Of a DNA stretch of 64,000 nt, positions 42,069 through 51,523 are shown piece by piece. Every line of letters starts with the position of its first letter. The stretch's first letter is position 1. The notes below the pieces were generated by a model. That model worked only from the letters and a program-made list of their open reading frames with translations. It was not told where the DNA came from and ran no database searches. Source of the stretch: Micromonospora chalcea (GTDB lineage: Bacteria; Actinomycetota; Actinomycetes; Mycobacteriales; Micromonosporaceae); contig NZ_MAGP01000121.1 of assembly GCF_002926165.1 (NCBI RefSeq), forward strand, positions 62,001 through 126,000, in the 5' to 3' direction. The translations under genes were made by a program, and so were the position numbers.

Positions 42069-42752
42069 ATGCGGATCGCCATCGCCGGCGCCGGCAACGT
42101 CGGCCGCTCGATCGCCCAGGAGCTGATCGACAACGGCCACCAGGTGATGCTGATCGAGCGGCAGCCGAAGATGCTGCGGCCCGACCGGGTGCCCGCCGCC
42201 GACTGGGTGCTCGCCGACGCGTGCGAGCTGGCCAGCCTGGAGGAGGCCGACGTGGCCGGGTGCGACGTGGTGGTCGCGGCCACCGGCGACGACAAGGTCA
42301 ACCTCGTGGTGTCGCTGCTGGCCAAGACCGAGTTCGCGGTGCCCCGCGTGGTGGCCCGGGTCAACCGGGCGGAGAACGAGTGGCTGTTCACCGAGCAGTG
42401 GGGCGTCGACGTCGCGGTCAGCAAGCCGCGCGTGATGGCGGCGCTGGTCGAGGAGGCGGTCACCGTCGGCGACCTGGTCCGGCTGATGACGTTCCGGCAG
42501 GGCGAGGCGAACCTGGTCGAGATCACCCTGCCGCCGACCGCGCCCTACGTGGGGCAGGCGATCCACGCGGTGCCGATCCCCCGGGACGCGGCGCTGGTGG
42601 CGATCGTGCGCGGCAAGCGGGTGCTGGTGCCCACCCCGGACGACCCGATCGAGGCCGGCGACGAGCTGGTGTTCGTCTGCACCGCCGCGGTGGAGGACGA
42701 CGTGCGCGCGGTGATCCTCGGCCCGGCCAGCGCGGACCGCCACCGTTCCTGA
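42069..42752 (+). CDS. TrkA family potassium-uptake regulator (CeoC-like)
   Basis: A 227-residue RCK protein paralogous to its neighbour: IAIAGAGNVGRSIAQELIDN, LIERQPKMLRPDRVP, then TrkA_C (TAPYVGQAIHAVPIPRDAAL, DPIEAGDELVFVC). The two probably form a hetero-oligomeric ring controlling the KimA-like or another K+ transporter. The 3-bp spacing implies translational coupling. Confidence 0.92.
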   Translation: MRIAIAGAGNVGRSIAQELIDNGHQVMLIERQPKMLRPDRVPAADWVLADACELASLEEADVAGCDVVVAATGDDKVNLVVSLLAKTEFAVPRVVARVNRAENEWLFTEQWGVDVAVSKPRVMAALVEEAVTVGDLVRLMTFRQGEANLVEITLPPTAPYVGQAIHAVPIPRDAALVAIVRGKRVLVPTPDDPIEAGDELVFVCTAAVEDDVRAVILGPASADRHRS

Positions 42753-42759
42753 AGCGGCC

Positions 42760-43440
42760 TCAGGCGCCCGGGAGCGGGGTGGGTGCGCCCTCCCGGGTCA
42801 CCCGGCGCACCACCCAGACGGTGATCAGCAGCAGCAGCGCGTACGGCGGGTAGCCCAGCGCGAGCCGGGCCACGCCCAGCGCGGTGTCCTGGTGGGCCAG
42901 GTAGAGCCCGGCCTGTACGCCGACCTTGGCCAGCCACACCACGCCCCACAGCACGGTGAGCTGGGTGAAGGTGCGGACCAGCTTGGGGTCGTCACGCCAC
43001 TCGGAGCGGCCCTTGGCGACCAGCACCGACCAGATCCAGCCGACCAGCGGCTGCCGGATCGCGGCCGAGAGCAGCAGCGCCAGGCCGTAGCCGATGCCGT
43101 AGAGGATGCCGGGCAGGTAGAAGTCGCGCTCGTCGCCGGTACGCAGGGCCAGCAGCGCGCCGATGCCGACGCCGAACAGGCCGTTCACCGCGTGCCGCAC
43201 CGGCTTGCGCTGGGCCAGCCGCAGGCCGGCGATCAGCAGCGCCACCGCCACCGAGGCGTACACGGCGGGGCGCAGCTCGCCGATCACGTTGGCGACCACG
43301 AAGACCACCACCGGGATGCTCGACTCGACCAGCCCGCGCCATCCGCCGAGCTGGTCGGCCATCTGCTCGGCGAGGCTGGGCAGCCGCTCCTCGTCCTGCG
43401 GGCCGAGACCCGACGGGGTGTGCTGCTGTCCGGTCGTCAC
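42760..43440 (-). CDS. DUF3159 family membrane protein
   Basis: A 226-residue protein with six hydrophobic segments: IPVVVFVVANVIGE, VAVALLIAGLRLA, GVGIGALLAL, LPGILYGIGYGLALLLSAAI, LTVLWGVVWLAKVGVQAGLY and YALLLLITVWVVRRV. RKPVRHAVNGLFGVG is the family-specific loop. DUF3159 is actinobacterial and its function unknown. The GTG start overlaps the stop of the upstream OB-fold gene (GTGA); both are conserved neighbours of trkA and dut. Confidence 0.92.
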   Translation of the reverse strand: MTTGQQHTPSGLGPQDEERLPSLAEQMADQLGGWRGLVESSIPVVVFVVANVIGELRPAVYASVAVALLIAGLRLAQRKPVRHAVNGLFGVGIGALLALRTGDERDFYLPGILYGIGYGLALLLSAAIRQPLVGWIWSVLVAKGRSEWRDDPKLVRTFTQLTVLWGVVWLAKVGVQAGLYLAHQDTALGVARLALGYPPYALLLLITVWVVRRVTREGAPTPLPGA

Positions 43441-43817
43441 TTCGGCGACTCCAGCTCGTAGTACGGGTTGTAGATCACCTTGCGGTCGTCACGCACCGCC
43501 ACCCGGCCGCGCGCGGTCAGGTGCCGGCCCGGCTCGATACCGGCGATGTGCCGACGGCCCAGCCAGACCAGCGTGACGACGTCGGTGCCGTCGTAGAGGT
43601 CCGCCTCCAGCGTGGGCAGGTTCGTGCGCGGCGTGTAGACGACGGTGCGCAGCCGCCCGGCCACCGACACCACCTGGCCCCTGTTGCACTGGCGGGCCGG
43701 CGTGCCGCCGGACTCGGCGCTCTCCCGGCGCAGCTCCTGCGCCTCGATCTCGGCCTCGCTGGCGGTGAGCCGGTGCAGGAGCCGCCGCAGCGACCCCCGG
43801 CTCTCGTCGGTCGTCAT
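43437..43817 (-). CDS. OB-fold nucleic-acid-binding domain protein
   Basis: A 126-residue protein. A helical N-terminus (RRLLHRLTASEAEIEAQELR) precedes an OB fold (about 45-118): GQVVSVAGRLRTVVYTPR, LEADLYDGTDVVTLVWLGRR, GRHLTARGRVAVRDD. The pattern matches RecG/tRNA-anticodon-like OB domains that bind single-stranded nucleic acid. ATG has a GGAGG Shine-Dalgarno. Coupled to DUF3159; role unknown. Confidence 0.9.
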   Translation of the reverse strand: MTTDESRGSLRRLLHRLTASEAEIEAQELRRESAESGGTPARQCNRGQVVSVAGRLRTVVYTPRTNLPTLEADLYDGTDVVTLVWLGRRHIAGIEPGRHLTARGRVAVRDDRKVIYNPYYELESPK

Positions 43818-43947
43818 GACCTCCGCGTCACCCTCTCCACAGCGGGGCCCCGCTGGTGGCGGAACCGTCCCGCCAGAGTACGCCGACACGGCCCGCCGGC
43901 GGGAGCGCCGTGGTACGCGTACCGCCGCCCGGGACGCCGGCACGCCG

Positions 43948-43977
43948 CGGGCCCGGCGCCGTTCGACGCCGGGCCCG
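43948..43977 (-). terminator. Hairpin downstream of the DUF3710 gene
   Basis: An 11-bp stem (CGGGCCCGGCG) with an 8-base loop lies 13 bp beyond the DUF3710 stop on the minus strand, separating it from the OB-fold/DUF3159 pair. Confidence 0.65.
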
Positions 43978-43989
43978 GGCACGTGTGGA

Positions 43990-44613
43990 TCAGACCTCCT
44001 GCTGCTCGGCGGCGGCCTGCTGCTCGGCGACCTCGCGGGGCAGCCGCAGCGGCAGCGGCTCGCGCACCGGCTTGGCCTCCTGACCGCGGTCGACCACCAG
44101 GCCGTCCAGGCAGGCCGTCAGCGGCCCGGCGGTGGCCGCCTCGGTGGCCGCGAGGCCCTGGAAGACGCCGCGCACCATCCAGCGCGGGCCGTCGATGCCG
44201 ACGAAGCGCAGGTCGGTCGGGCCGTCCGGGGTACGCACCCGGGCGCGCAGCTCGGGACCGCGCTCCCCGTCGACCTCCTGGACGGTGGCGCCGTCGGCGA
44301 CGAGCGACTGGCGGATCTCCTCGCGCACCTCGTCCCAGATGCCCTCGGAGCGGGGCGCGGCGAAGACGCCGAGCTGCAGCGCGCTCTGCCCGTGCACCAG
44401 CACCACCTGCTGGATCACGCCCTGCGGGTCGGCCTGGACGCGCACCTCCACGTCCGGCACCGCCGGGATCTGGAGGCTGCCCAGGTCGAGCCGGGGCGCG
44501 TCGGGGGCCTCGCTGACGTCGTACGGCCCGCGGTCCGGCGCCGACGGGGTCTCCTCGGCGTCGAGGACCCCATTGTCACGCGCCTCGTCGGCCCGCTTCC
44601 GGGAGAAGATCAC
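43990..44613 (-). CDS. DUF3710 family protein
   Basis: A 207-residue cytoplasmic protein: RLDLGSLQIPAVPDVEVRV, VVLVHGQSALQLGVFAAPRS, GIWDEVREEIRQSL and RFVGIDGPRWMVRGVFQG are family features. GTG 44613 (MIFSRKRADEARD) is chosen for its GGAGGG Shine-Dalgarno. DUF3710 is conserved beside dut in actinobacteria and has no known function. It may be co-transcribed with dut, which ends 25 bp upstream. Confidence 0.92.
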   Translation of the reverse strand: MIFSRKRADEARDNGVLDAEETPSAPDRGPYDVSEAPDAPRLDLGSLQIPAVPDVEVRVQADPQGVIQQVVLVHGQSALQLGVFAAPRSEGIWDEVREEIRQSLVADGATVQEVDGERGPELRARVRTPDGPTDLRFVGIDGPRWMVRGVFQGLAATEAATAGPLTACLDGLVVDRGQEAKPVREPLPLRLPREVAEQQAAAEQQEV

Positions 44614-44638
44614 TGCGCCCACCCTCCGCTGTTCGCAC

Positions 44639-45142
44639 TCACCCTGCCACCTCTTCGCTCTGCCCGCCGGACGGCGCCGGGACCAGGCCGGCGTGCCCAC
44701 CGGTGGACCCGTGCCCGCCCGTGCCACGCCGGGACGCGGGCAGCTCGGCCACCGGCCGGAACTCGGCCCGGGCGACCCGCTGGACCACCAGTTGCGCGAT
44801 GCGGTCGCCCCGGCTGATCTTGGCTGGCGTGTCCCGATCGTGGTTGATCAGGTTGACCAGGATCTCACCCCGGTAGCCGGCGTCGACCGTACCGGGCGCG
44901 TTGAGCACCGTCACGCCGAGCCTCGCCGCCAGACCGGATCGGGGGTGGACCAGCCCGACGTACCCGTCGGGCAGCGCCACCGCCACGCCGGTGGGCACCA
45001 GGGCCCGGCCGCCGGGAGGCAGCTCGACGTCCGCGGCGGCCACCAGGTCCGCGCCGGCGTCACCGGGATGGGCGTACGCCGGCAGCGGCAGCTCCGGGTC
45101 GAGCAGTCGCACGGGCACGGGTACGACGTCTGTCACGGTCAT
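44639..45142 (-). CDS. dut: Deoxyuridine 5'-triphosphate nucleotidohydrolase (dUTPase)
   Basis: A 167-residue trimeric dUTPase that hydrolyses dUTP to dUMP, preventing uracil incorporation. The five motifs are visible: GDAGADLVAA, HPRSGLAARLG, NAPGTVDAGYRGEI (catalytic Asp), GDRIAQLVV and RGTGGHGSTGG at the C-terminal arm. ATG 45142 is given, but GTG 45136 lies at better distance from the GGAAGAGG Shine-Dalgarno and may be the true start. Confidence 0.95.
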   Translation of the reverse strand: MTVTDVVPVPVRLLDPELPLPAYAHPGDAGADLVAAADVELPPGGRALVPTGVAVALPDGYVGLVHPRSGLAARLGVTVLNAPGTVDAGYRGEILVNLINHDRDTPAKISRGDRIAQLVVQRVARAEFRPVAELPASRRGTGGHGSTGGHAGLVPAPSGGQSEEVAG

Positions 45143-45208
45143 CCTCTTCCGTCCGGTCCTGCGGGGGTGCCCTGTCATCCTGCCGGTTGCCGGGCCCGCG
45201 ACGCGCCG

Positions 45209-45214
45209 TACCCT
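45209..45214 (+). promoter_or_regulatory. Leaderless -10 element (TACCCT) of the DUF3093 gene
   Basis: TACCCT ends 7 bp before GTG 45222 and there is no Shine-Dalgarno. The 79-bp gap to dut must hold the promoters of both divergent genes. Confidence 0.5.
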
Positions 45215-45221
45215 CGTCAGT

Positions 45222-45713
45222 GTGCGTCAGTCGTCATCTCCGGCCGCGCCGCCGGCCACCGCCGCGCCGTACGCGGAGCGCCTCGGTCTGCCCTGGTGGG
45301 CCTGGCCGCTCGGGCTGGCCGCGGCCGCGCTGCTCGCGGTCGAACTGTGGATGGGCGCGACCGGCGTCCGCGCCTGGCTGCCGTTCGTGCTGCTGATCCC
45401 CGCCGCGGTGGCCGCCCTGTGGTGGCTGGGCCGGATCCGGGTCGAGGTGCGCGACGGCGAGCTGCGGGTGGACGACGCCCACCTCCCGGTGCGGTACGTC
45501 GCGGACGTGGTGCCGCTGGACGCGGCCGGCCGGCGCGAGGTGCTCGGCGTCGGCTCCGACCCGCTGGCCTTCGTGGTGCAGCGTCCGTGGATCGACGGCG
45601 CCGTGCAGGTGGTGCTGGACGACCCGGAGGACCCGACCCCGTTCTGGGTGGTCAGCACCCGGCACCCGGTCCAGCTGGCGGCCGCCGTCCTGGCCGCCCG
45701 CGACGCGGCCTGA
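45222..45713 (+). CDS. DUF3093 family membrane protein
   Basis: A 163-residue protein with two adjacent transmembrane helices (WAWPLGLAAAALLAVELWMG and LPFVLLIPAAVAALWWLG) followed by a soluble beta-rich domain (RIRVEVRDGELRVDDAHLPV, AFVVQRPWIDGAVQVVLDDP, PFWVVSTRHPVQLAAAV). This is the DUF3093 arrangement, resembling bacterial PH-domain membrane proteins. Function unknown; divergent from dut as in other actinobacteria. Confidence 0.92.
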   Translation: MRQSSSPAAPPATAAPYAERLGLPWWAWPLGLAAAALLAVELWMGATGVRAWLPFVLLIPAAVAALWWLGRIRVEVRDGELRVDDAHLPVRYVADVVPLDAAGRREVLGVGSDPLAFVVQRPWIDGAVQVVLDDPEDPTPFWVVSTRHPVQLAAAVLAARDAA

Positions 45714-45775
45714 TCCGACGCCGCCCCGAGGCGGCCTGACCCGGCGCCGCCCACGAACGGCCGGTCCGCCGCCGG

Positions 45776-46717
45776 TCAGGACGGCTTGTCCGGCAGTGCC
45801 CGGGCGGTCCGCCGCAGGTCCTTGCGCAGTTGCTCGCCGAGCGCGCGGGTGGCCCGGCGGTTGAGGTAGCCGGCCACGGCGGCGCCGGTCAGGAACGGCC
45901 CGAGCGTGGTGAGGTTGCGCCCGAATCGGCGCATCAGACTGTCCCGCAGCTCGCGGCGGGCGGCGGTGCCGAGCACCGCGCTCACTCCGACGCCCGGCAT
46001 CATCGGGTTGACCCCGCGCTGGGTGGCCCAGGACTGCACCAGCGACACCGCGCGGCCCGTGCCGCCGGCCGGCAGCGGCACCCGGTGGACCTCGTGCAGC
46101 TCGCCGATGAGTTTCAGCTCGATCGCCACCACCGCGACCGTCTCGGCGGCCAGCAGGACGGGGGCGGAGAGCAGCGTGGGCGTCACCGCCCACTCGACGG
46201 CTGCCACTCCGCCGCCGGCCGCGCCGACCCCGGCGGTGGCCCGGGACGCGTTGCGGACCAGCCGGTCGGCGAGCGCGTCGTCGTCCAGGCCGGGGAAGTG
46301 CCGCCGCAGCGTGGCGAGGTCGCGGATCGGCACGTGCGGGGCGATCTCGGCGACCGTGTCGGTCATCCAGCGCACCGCCGCCCTCGGCTTGAACAGGTCG
46401 GTGATCCCCCGGGCGCGGGCCTGCCCGACCAGCCGGGTCAGCAGTTGCCGCCGGCGGGCCGGGGCGATGTCGTCGGCGGTCAGGGCGGCGACCGTCGCGC
46501 CGAGTTCCCCGGCGTCCGCGCCCGGCTCACCGGACGTCGAACCGGAGCCGGTAGTGGCCGCCGTCGCGGCGAGTTCGGTGGAGGCCGGCGGCACGGTGGA
46601 GCCGCCAGGTGCGGGCACGGCGGAGCCGGTCGGTGTCGCATCCGGCCCGGTCGGTGCCGGTCTCGCCGCTGGAGCCGGGGTCCGGTCGGCGCCGGTCCCC
46701 TCGCTGCGCTCGCTCAC
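45776..46717 (-). CDS. Hypothetical membrane-associated protein with Pro/Thr-rich N-terminus
   Basis: A 313-residue protein. Residues 1-75 are low-complexity (Pro, Thr, Gly, Ala). A helical domain follows (ALTADDIAPARRRQLLTRLV, FPGLDDDALADRLVRNAS), then hydrophobic stretches (GVGAAGGGVAAVEWAVTPTL, APVLLAAETVAVVAIELKLI) and GPFLTGAAVAGYLNRRATRA near the end, resembling membrane proteins of the EcsC-like class. I cannot name a function. Confidence 0.75.
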   Translation of the reverse strand: MSERSEGTGADRTPAPAARPAPTGPDATPTGSAVPAPGGSTVPPASTELAATAATTGSGSTSGEPGADAGELGATVAALTADDIAPARRRQLLTRLVGQARARGITDLFKPRAAVRWMTDTVAEIAPHVPIRDLATLRRHFPGLDDDALADRLVRNASRATAGVGAAGGGVAAVEWAVTPTLLSAPVLLAAETVAVVAIELKLIGELHEVHRVPLPAGGTGRAVSLVQSWATQRGVNPMMPGVGVSAVLGTAARRELRDSLMRRFGRNLTTLGPFLTGAAVAGYLNRRATRALGEQLRKDLRRTARALPDKPS

Positions 46718-46808
46718 CCGTCCGCCCTCCTTGCTCCGCGCGGCGTGGCAGCCGCCCGTAACGAGTCAAGCAGCAACCGGCCACCGGCGCACGGCGGCGG
46801 CTCGAACA

Positions 46809-46836
46809 GCGGCGGCCCCGTCGAGGAGGCCGCCGC
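46809..46836 (-). terminator. Hairpin downstream of the DUF4193 gene
   Basis: A 9-bp GC stem (GCGGCGGCC) with a 10-base loop lies 18 bp beyond the DUF4193 stop on the minus strand. Confidence 0.5.
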
Positions 46837-46854
46837 CGGTGTCCCCGGTCGGGA

Positions 46855-47151
46855 TCAGACGCACTCGCGGCAGATCAGGTCGCCGTTGCGCTCGACCGCC
46901 AGCTGGCTGCGGTGGTGGACCAGGAAGCAGCGGGCGCACCGGAACTCGTCCTGCTGCATCGGAAGGACCTTGACCGTGAGCTCCTCGTCGGCCAGGTCGG
47001 CGCCGGGCAGCTCGAAGCTCTCGGCCACCTCGGCCTCGTCGACGTCCACGGCGCCCGACTGTGAGTCGACCCGCCGGGCCTTGAGCTCTTCGAGGCTGTC
47101 CTCGCCGAGGTCGACCTCGTCGCGACGCGGGGCGTCGTAGTCGGTGGCCAT
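46855..47151 (-). CDS. DUF4193 family zinc-ribbon-like protein
   Basis: A 98-residue protein: MATDYDAPRRDEVDLGEDSL, an acidic middle (DVDEAEVAESFELPG) and a C-terminal four-cysteine zinc ribbon (RCARCFLVHHRSQLA then CRECV). DUF4193 is actinobacterial and small; it may contact RNA polymerase or ribosomes, but that is speculation. ATG 47151 has a GGAGAG Shine-Dalgarno directly against a 14-bp palindrome. Confidence 0.92.
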   Translation of the reverse strand: MATDYDAPRRDEVDLGEDSLEELKARRVDSQSGAVDVDEAEVAESFELPGADLADEELTVKVLPMQQDEFRCARCFLVHHRSQLAVERNGDLICRECV

Positions 47152-47575
47152 CGGTTTCACTCTCCAATATCGATATTGTCGCTGCCGGTTGTAACGCCGG
47201 ACGACGCCGTTTCGGTTCCCCTGACCGGCCACCATCTCTGTCGGGCACCCGACCCGACGAGCGGTGGGCCGGGCTCGCCGGTGCGAAATGCCCCCGGTGA
47301 GCGCGGAACCTTACCCCCCCTGTGGGCGAGGCATGTATACCGCCCTCGCGGGGGAGATGTACGCCTCGGCGCCCGAAGTTGTTCCCAATGTGACTCAGGC
47401 GACACGAAGATAGGGGTAGTCCTACCGGTTCACCGCGTGGCGCGCCGGTATGTCGGACTGTTTCCACGCCTGAGCCGGACAACGGTTAACCTCAGCGGCG
47501 TACTGGACGGCCGACCGGTCGCGGCCCGACCGCGTCGCCCGCCACCACCCAATCACTGTCCGGGGAGCGCCCAGG
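47152..47575. promoter_or_regulatory. 424-bp divergent regulatory region with a 14-bp palindrome
   Basis: No gene is visible. CAATATCGATATTG (47165-47178) is a perfect A/T-rich palindrome in a GC-rich genome, 14 bp upstream of the DUF4193 start codon and touching its Shine-Dalgarno; it looks like an operator. A looser inverted repeat (GAGGC-TGTA ... TGTAC-GCCTC) lies near 47320-47369. The rest should contain the two divergent promoters, which I cannot place. Confidence 0.45.
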
Positions 47576-48106
47576 ATGAGTTTTGCGCGAGTGCGGGCAC
47601 TCGTTGTCGTCGGACTGCTGGCGGTCGTCGCCCTGGTCGTCGTGGTCGTCGCCGTGTTGAAGGACAGTCAGGGCACAGCCGGTACGGCGGCCGCCTGCCC
47701 GGACGGCTGGCCGCTGGTCGACCTGCGGCTGCGGGAGCAGAAGGACGTCAAGATCAACGTCTACAACGCCACCGACGAGGCCGGCCGGGCCGGCAGCGTC
47801 GCGGACGACTTCCGCAACCGCAAGTTCCAGGTCAAGAAGGTCGGCAACGAGAAGAAGGCGTTCGACGGCGTGGCCGAGTTGCGGTTCGGTCCCAACGCCG
47901 TGGGGTCGGCGCACCTGCTGCGCGCGTACTTCCTGAACGAGGCGAGCCAGAAGTTCGACGCGAACCGCAAGGACGACGTGGTCGACGTGGTCCTGGGCAA
48001 CCAGTTCCAGCAGCTCGCCACCACCACCGAGGTCAACCAGTCGCTCGGCGACCTGGGCGCCCCGCAGGCGCCGCCGGAGACCTGCCCGAAGCCGGTCGAG
48101 AAGTAG
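47576..48106 (+). CDS. LytR C-terminal domain envelope protein (Cei-like)
   Basis: A 176-residue protein with an N-terminal membrane anchor (ALVVVGLLAVVALVVVVVAV) and an extracytoplasmic LytR_C domain (about 55-160: KINVYNATDEAGRAGSVADD, FRNRKFQVKKVGN, AELRFGPNAVGSAHLL). Two cysteines (AACPDGWPL and ETCPKP) probably form a disulfide. The mycobacterial protein at the same position is Cei, needed for envelope integrity. ATG has a GGGGAG sequence upstream. Confidence 0.9.
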   Translation: MSFARVRALVVVGLLAVVALVVVVVAVLKDSQGTAGTAAACPDGWPLVDLRLREQKDVKINVYNATDEAGRAGSVADDFRNRKFQVKKVGNEKKAFDGVAELRFGPNAVGSAHLLRAYFLNEASQKFDANRKDDVVDVVLGNQFQQLATTTEVNQSLGDLGAPQAPPETCPKPVEK

Positions 48107-48127
48107 GCGGCCGGCGGCCCGACGACG

Positions 48128-48159
48128 CAGGGCGGTCCTCCTCCGGGAGGGCCGCCCTG
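48128..48159. terminator. Hairpin between convergent cei-like and suhB genes
   Basis: A 14-bp stem (CAGGGCGGTCCTCC, one G-T wobble) with a 4-base loop lies 21 bp after one stop and 18 bp before the other. Confidence 0.75.
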
Positions 48160-48177
48160 TCGCGTGTGCGGGTCAGG

Positions 48178-48999
48178 TCACCGCCCGCCGGAGGCGTCCA
48201 GGTCGACCAGCCGGGCGTGCAGCGGCCCGTGCAGCGCCGGCGGCGCGGCGAGCACCAGGTCCGGTCCGGCCGGGCGGCCGGACAGGCCGGTCACCAGCAG
48301 CCCGGCCTCCCGGGCGACCAGCCCGCCGGCGGCCAGGTCCCAGTCGGCCAGGCCCTTCTCGTAGTACGCATCCACCCGCCCCTCGGCGGCCAGGCAGAGG
48401 TCGAGCGCGGCGGCGCCCATCCGGCGGATGTCCCGGATGTGCGGGATCAGCTCCGTCACCACCCGCGCCTGGTGGGCCCGGCGGCCGGCGTCGTAGCCGA
48501 AGCCGGTGGCCACGAGCGCCTGGCCGAGATCGGTCGCGGTCGAGCCGCTCAGCCGCTGCCCGTCGCGCCAGGCGCCGCCGCCGAGCGTCGCGGTCCACTC
48601 CTCGCCGGTGACGACGTTGCGGACCACCCCGGCGACCACCTCGCCGGCCACCTCAGCGGCCAGCGAGACCGCGCAGTAGGGCAGCCCGTACAGGTAGTTG
48701 ACGGTGCCGTCGATCGGGTCGAGGATCCAGCGCACCCCGTCGGCGCCGGCGGGGCCGGTCTCCCCCGCGCCGTACTCCTCGCCCAGCACCGCGTCGCCCG
48801 GCCGCCGCTGCCGCAGCGCGGCCAGCACCTGCCGCTCCACCGCCCGGTCGGCGGCGGTGACCACGTCGGTCACCGTGCTCTTCGTCGCGGCCACCGAGAC
48901 ACCCTCGACCCGCATCCGGTACGCGGTGGCGGCGGCCTCCCGGGCCACCTCGACCGCGATCGTGAGCAACTCCCGCGCCGTAGGCGTCGCGGTGATCAT
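48178..48999 (-). CDS. suhB: Inositol-monophosphatase family protein (SuhB-like)
   Basis: A 273-residue Mg2+-dependent phosphatase. Motifs: VTDVVTAADRAVER, LGEEYG (motif 1 Glu), WILDPIDGTVNYLYGLP (motif 2, the metal-binding DPxDxT) and the C-terminal AYYEKGLADWDLAAGGLVAREAG split here as GLADWDLAAGGLVAREAG (motif 3). Substrate is likely myo-inositol-1-phosphate or a related sugar phosphate. ATG 48999 has AAGGGGAC upstream. Equivalent to M. tuberculosis suhB by position. Confidence 0.93.
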   Translation of the reverse strand: MITATPTARELLTIAVEVAREAAATAYRMRVEGVSVAATKSTVTDVVTAADRAVERQVLAALRQRRPGDAVLGEEYGAGETGPAGADGVRWILDPIDGTVNYLYGLPYCAVSLAAEVAGEVVAGVVRNVVTGEEWTATLGGGAWRDGQRLSGSTATDLGQALVATGFGYDAGRRAHQARVVTELIPHIRDIRRMGAAALDLCLAAEGRVDAYYEKGLADWDLAAGGLVAREAGLLVTGLSGRPAGPDLVLAAPPALHGPLHARLVDLDASGGR

Positions 49000-49138
49000 G
49001 TTTGTCCCCTTCCCGCACGATCGGGACCGGCCCACCCGTGCGCGGGTATCATCCTTACAAAGTCCACATCTGCGCCGATTCGGCGGTCCCGGACCGCCGG
49101 TCCGCCGTGCGGCGCGGGATGATCGCGGCAGACGGCGT

Positions 49139-49144
49139 TACAAT
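49139..49144 (+). promoter_or_regulatory. Candidate -10 element (TACAAT) upstream of the sigma factor gene
   Basis: TACAAT is the closest match to a housekeeping -10 consensus in the window; it lies about 140 bp before the sigma factor GTG, leaving a long leader. No good -35 is visible at 17 bp. Confidence 0.4.
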
Positions 49145-49286
49145 TCACCCTGCCCACGCGCCACGGACCGCCAGCGACCGGACGGCCCGGGACACGGGGG
49201 TCCTCAACGACTCGCCCGGCACGGCCGTCCCATGCTGCGCCGGACGACCCGGCCGTGCTCGCTCTTTTCGCCTCCGGAAGGTCTTC

Positions 49287-50891
<1,605 letters not shown>

Positions 50892-51135
50892 CCGCGTACG
50901 TCAACAATTCGTGCCGGTTTGATCACCAGCCGTAGAACACTCATCAGTGATCGATCGGTTGCCTGTTTGTGATCGTTGACGTGGCACCCTTGGTGCACGG
51001 CACACTGTCCCCCACGCCATGTGTGACCTCGGTCCCCCGCGGGCACACAGGGAAGGCAGGGCCCGAGATGGGTGTTGCACGATAGGTGAGCAACCGAAGA
51101 GAGTGTTCATCGGTGACGACCAGAGGAGGAAGGCG

Positions 51136-51369
51136 ATGACCCCGACCCTCACGCCGCCGCCCGAGACGGTGAGCCCCCCGGCCGCCGATGAACGGTGCGA
51201 CCGCTGCAATGCTGCCGGCAAGCTCCGGATCACTCTGGCGGGTGGGAGTGAGCTGGTGTTCTGTGGGCACCACGCGAACAAGTACGCGGAGGATCTCGTG
51301 AAGATCACCGTGCGCTACGCGTCGGACCCGGAGTTCAGCTGGCGTGGCGCCGATCTCATGGCGAACTGA
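51136..51369 (+). CDS. DUF7455 family small zinc-finger-like protein
   Basis: A 77-residue protein: RCDRCNAAGKLRITL and ELVFCGHHANKYAEDLVKI give a CxxC...CxxH-type metal site. Very common beside rpoD/sigA-like genes in actinobacteria; function unknown. ATG 51136 has an excellent GAGGAGGA Shine-Dalgarno. The 244-bp upstream region holds a TTGACG (50976) that could be a -35, without a clear -10. Confidence 0.9.
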   Translation: MTPTLTPPPETVSPPAADERCDRCNAAGKLRITLAGGSELVFCGHHANKYAEDLVKITVRYASDPEFSWRGADLMAN

Positions 51370-51398
51370 GGTCCGACAGGAAATCCACATCACGACAT

Positions 51399-51442
51399 AA
51401 CCGGCCGGAGGCACCCACACGGGTCGCCTCCGGCCGGTTTTT
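51399..51442 (+). terminator. Strong intrinsic terminator after the DUF7455 gene
   Basis: A perfect 14-bp stem (AACCGGCCGGAGGC), extended inward by ACCC/GGGT around a bulged C, is followed by TTTTT: the clearest Rho-independent terminator in the window. Confidence 0.9.
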
Positions 51443-51470
51443 CGTGCCGGTGCCGCCTGCGCCGCCCGGT

Positions 51471-51523
51471 GTTAAGAAGGGGCCCCTGCTCTACCGGAGG
51501 CGTTAAAAGGGGGCCCTTCCTTA
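51471..51523. repeat. 53-bp intergenic element, copy 5
   Basis: Two GTTAA(G)AAGGGG-type half-units separated by CTACCGGAGGC; the second half has lost its GAAG (TTAAAAGGGGG). The right edge supplies the TAA stop (51521-51523) of the helicase gene on the minus strand. Confidence 0.8.

Noticed and set aside
49100..49160. SigR-type promoter (GGGAAT-N18-GTT) upstream of the sigma factor gene
   Set aside because: GGGATG and GTT occur but are only 15 bp apart and the -35 does not match; only the TACAAT was kept as a weak -10.
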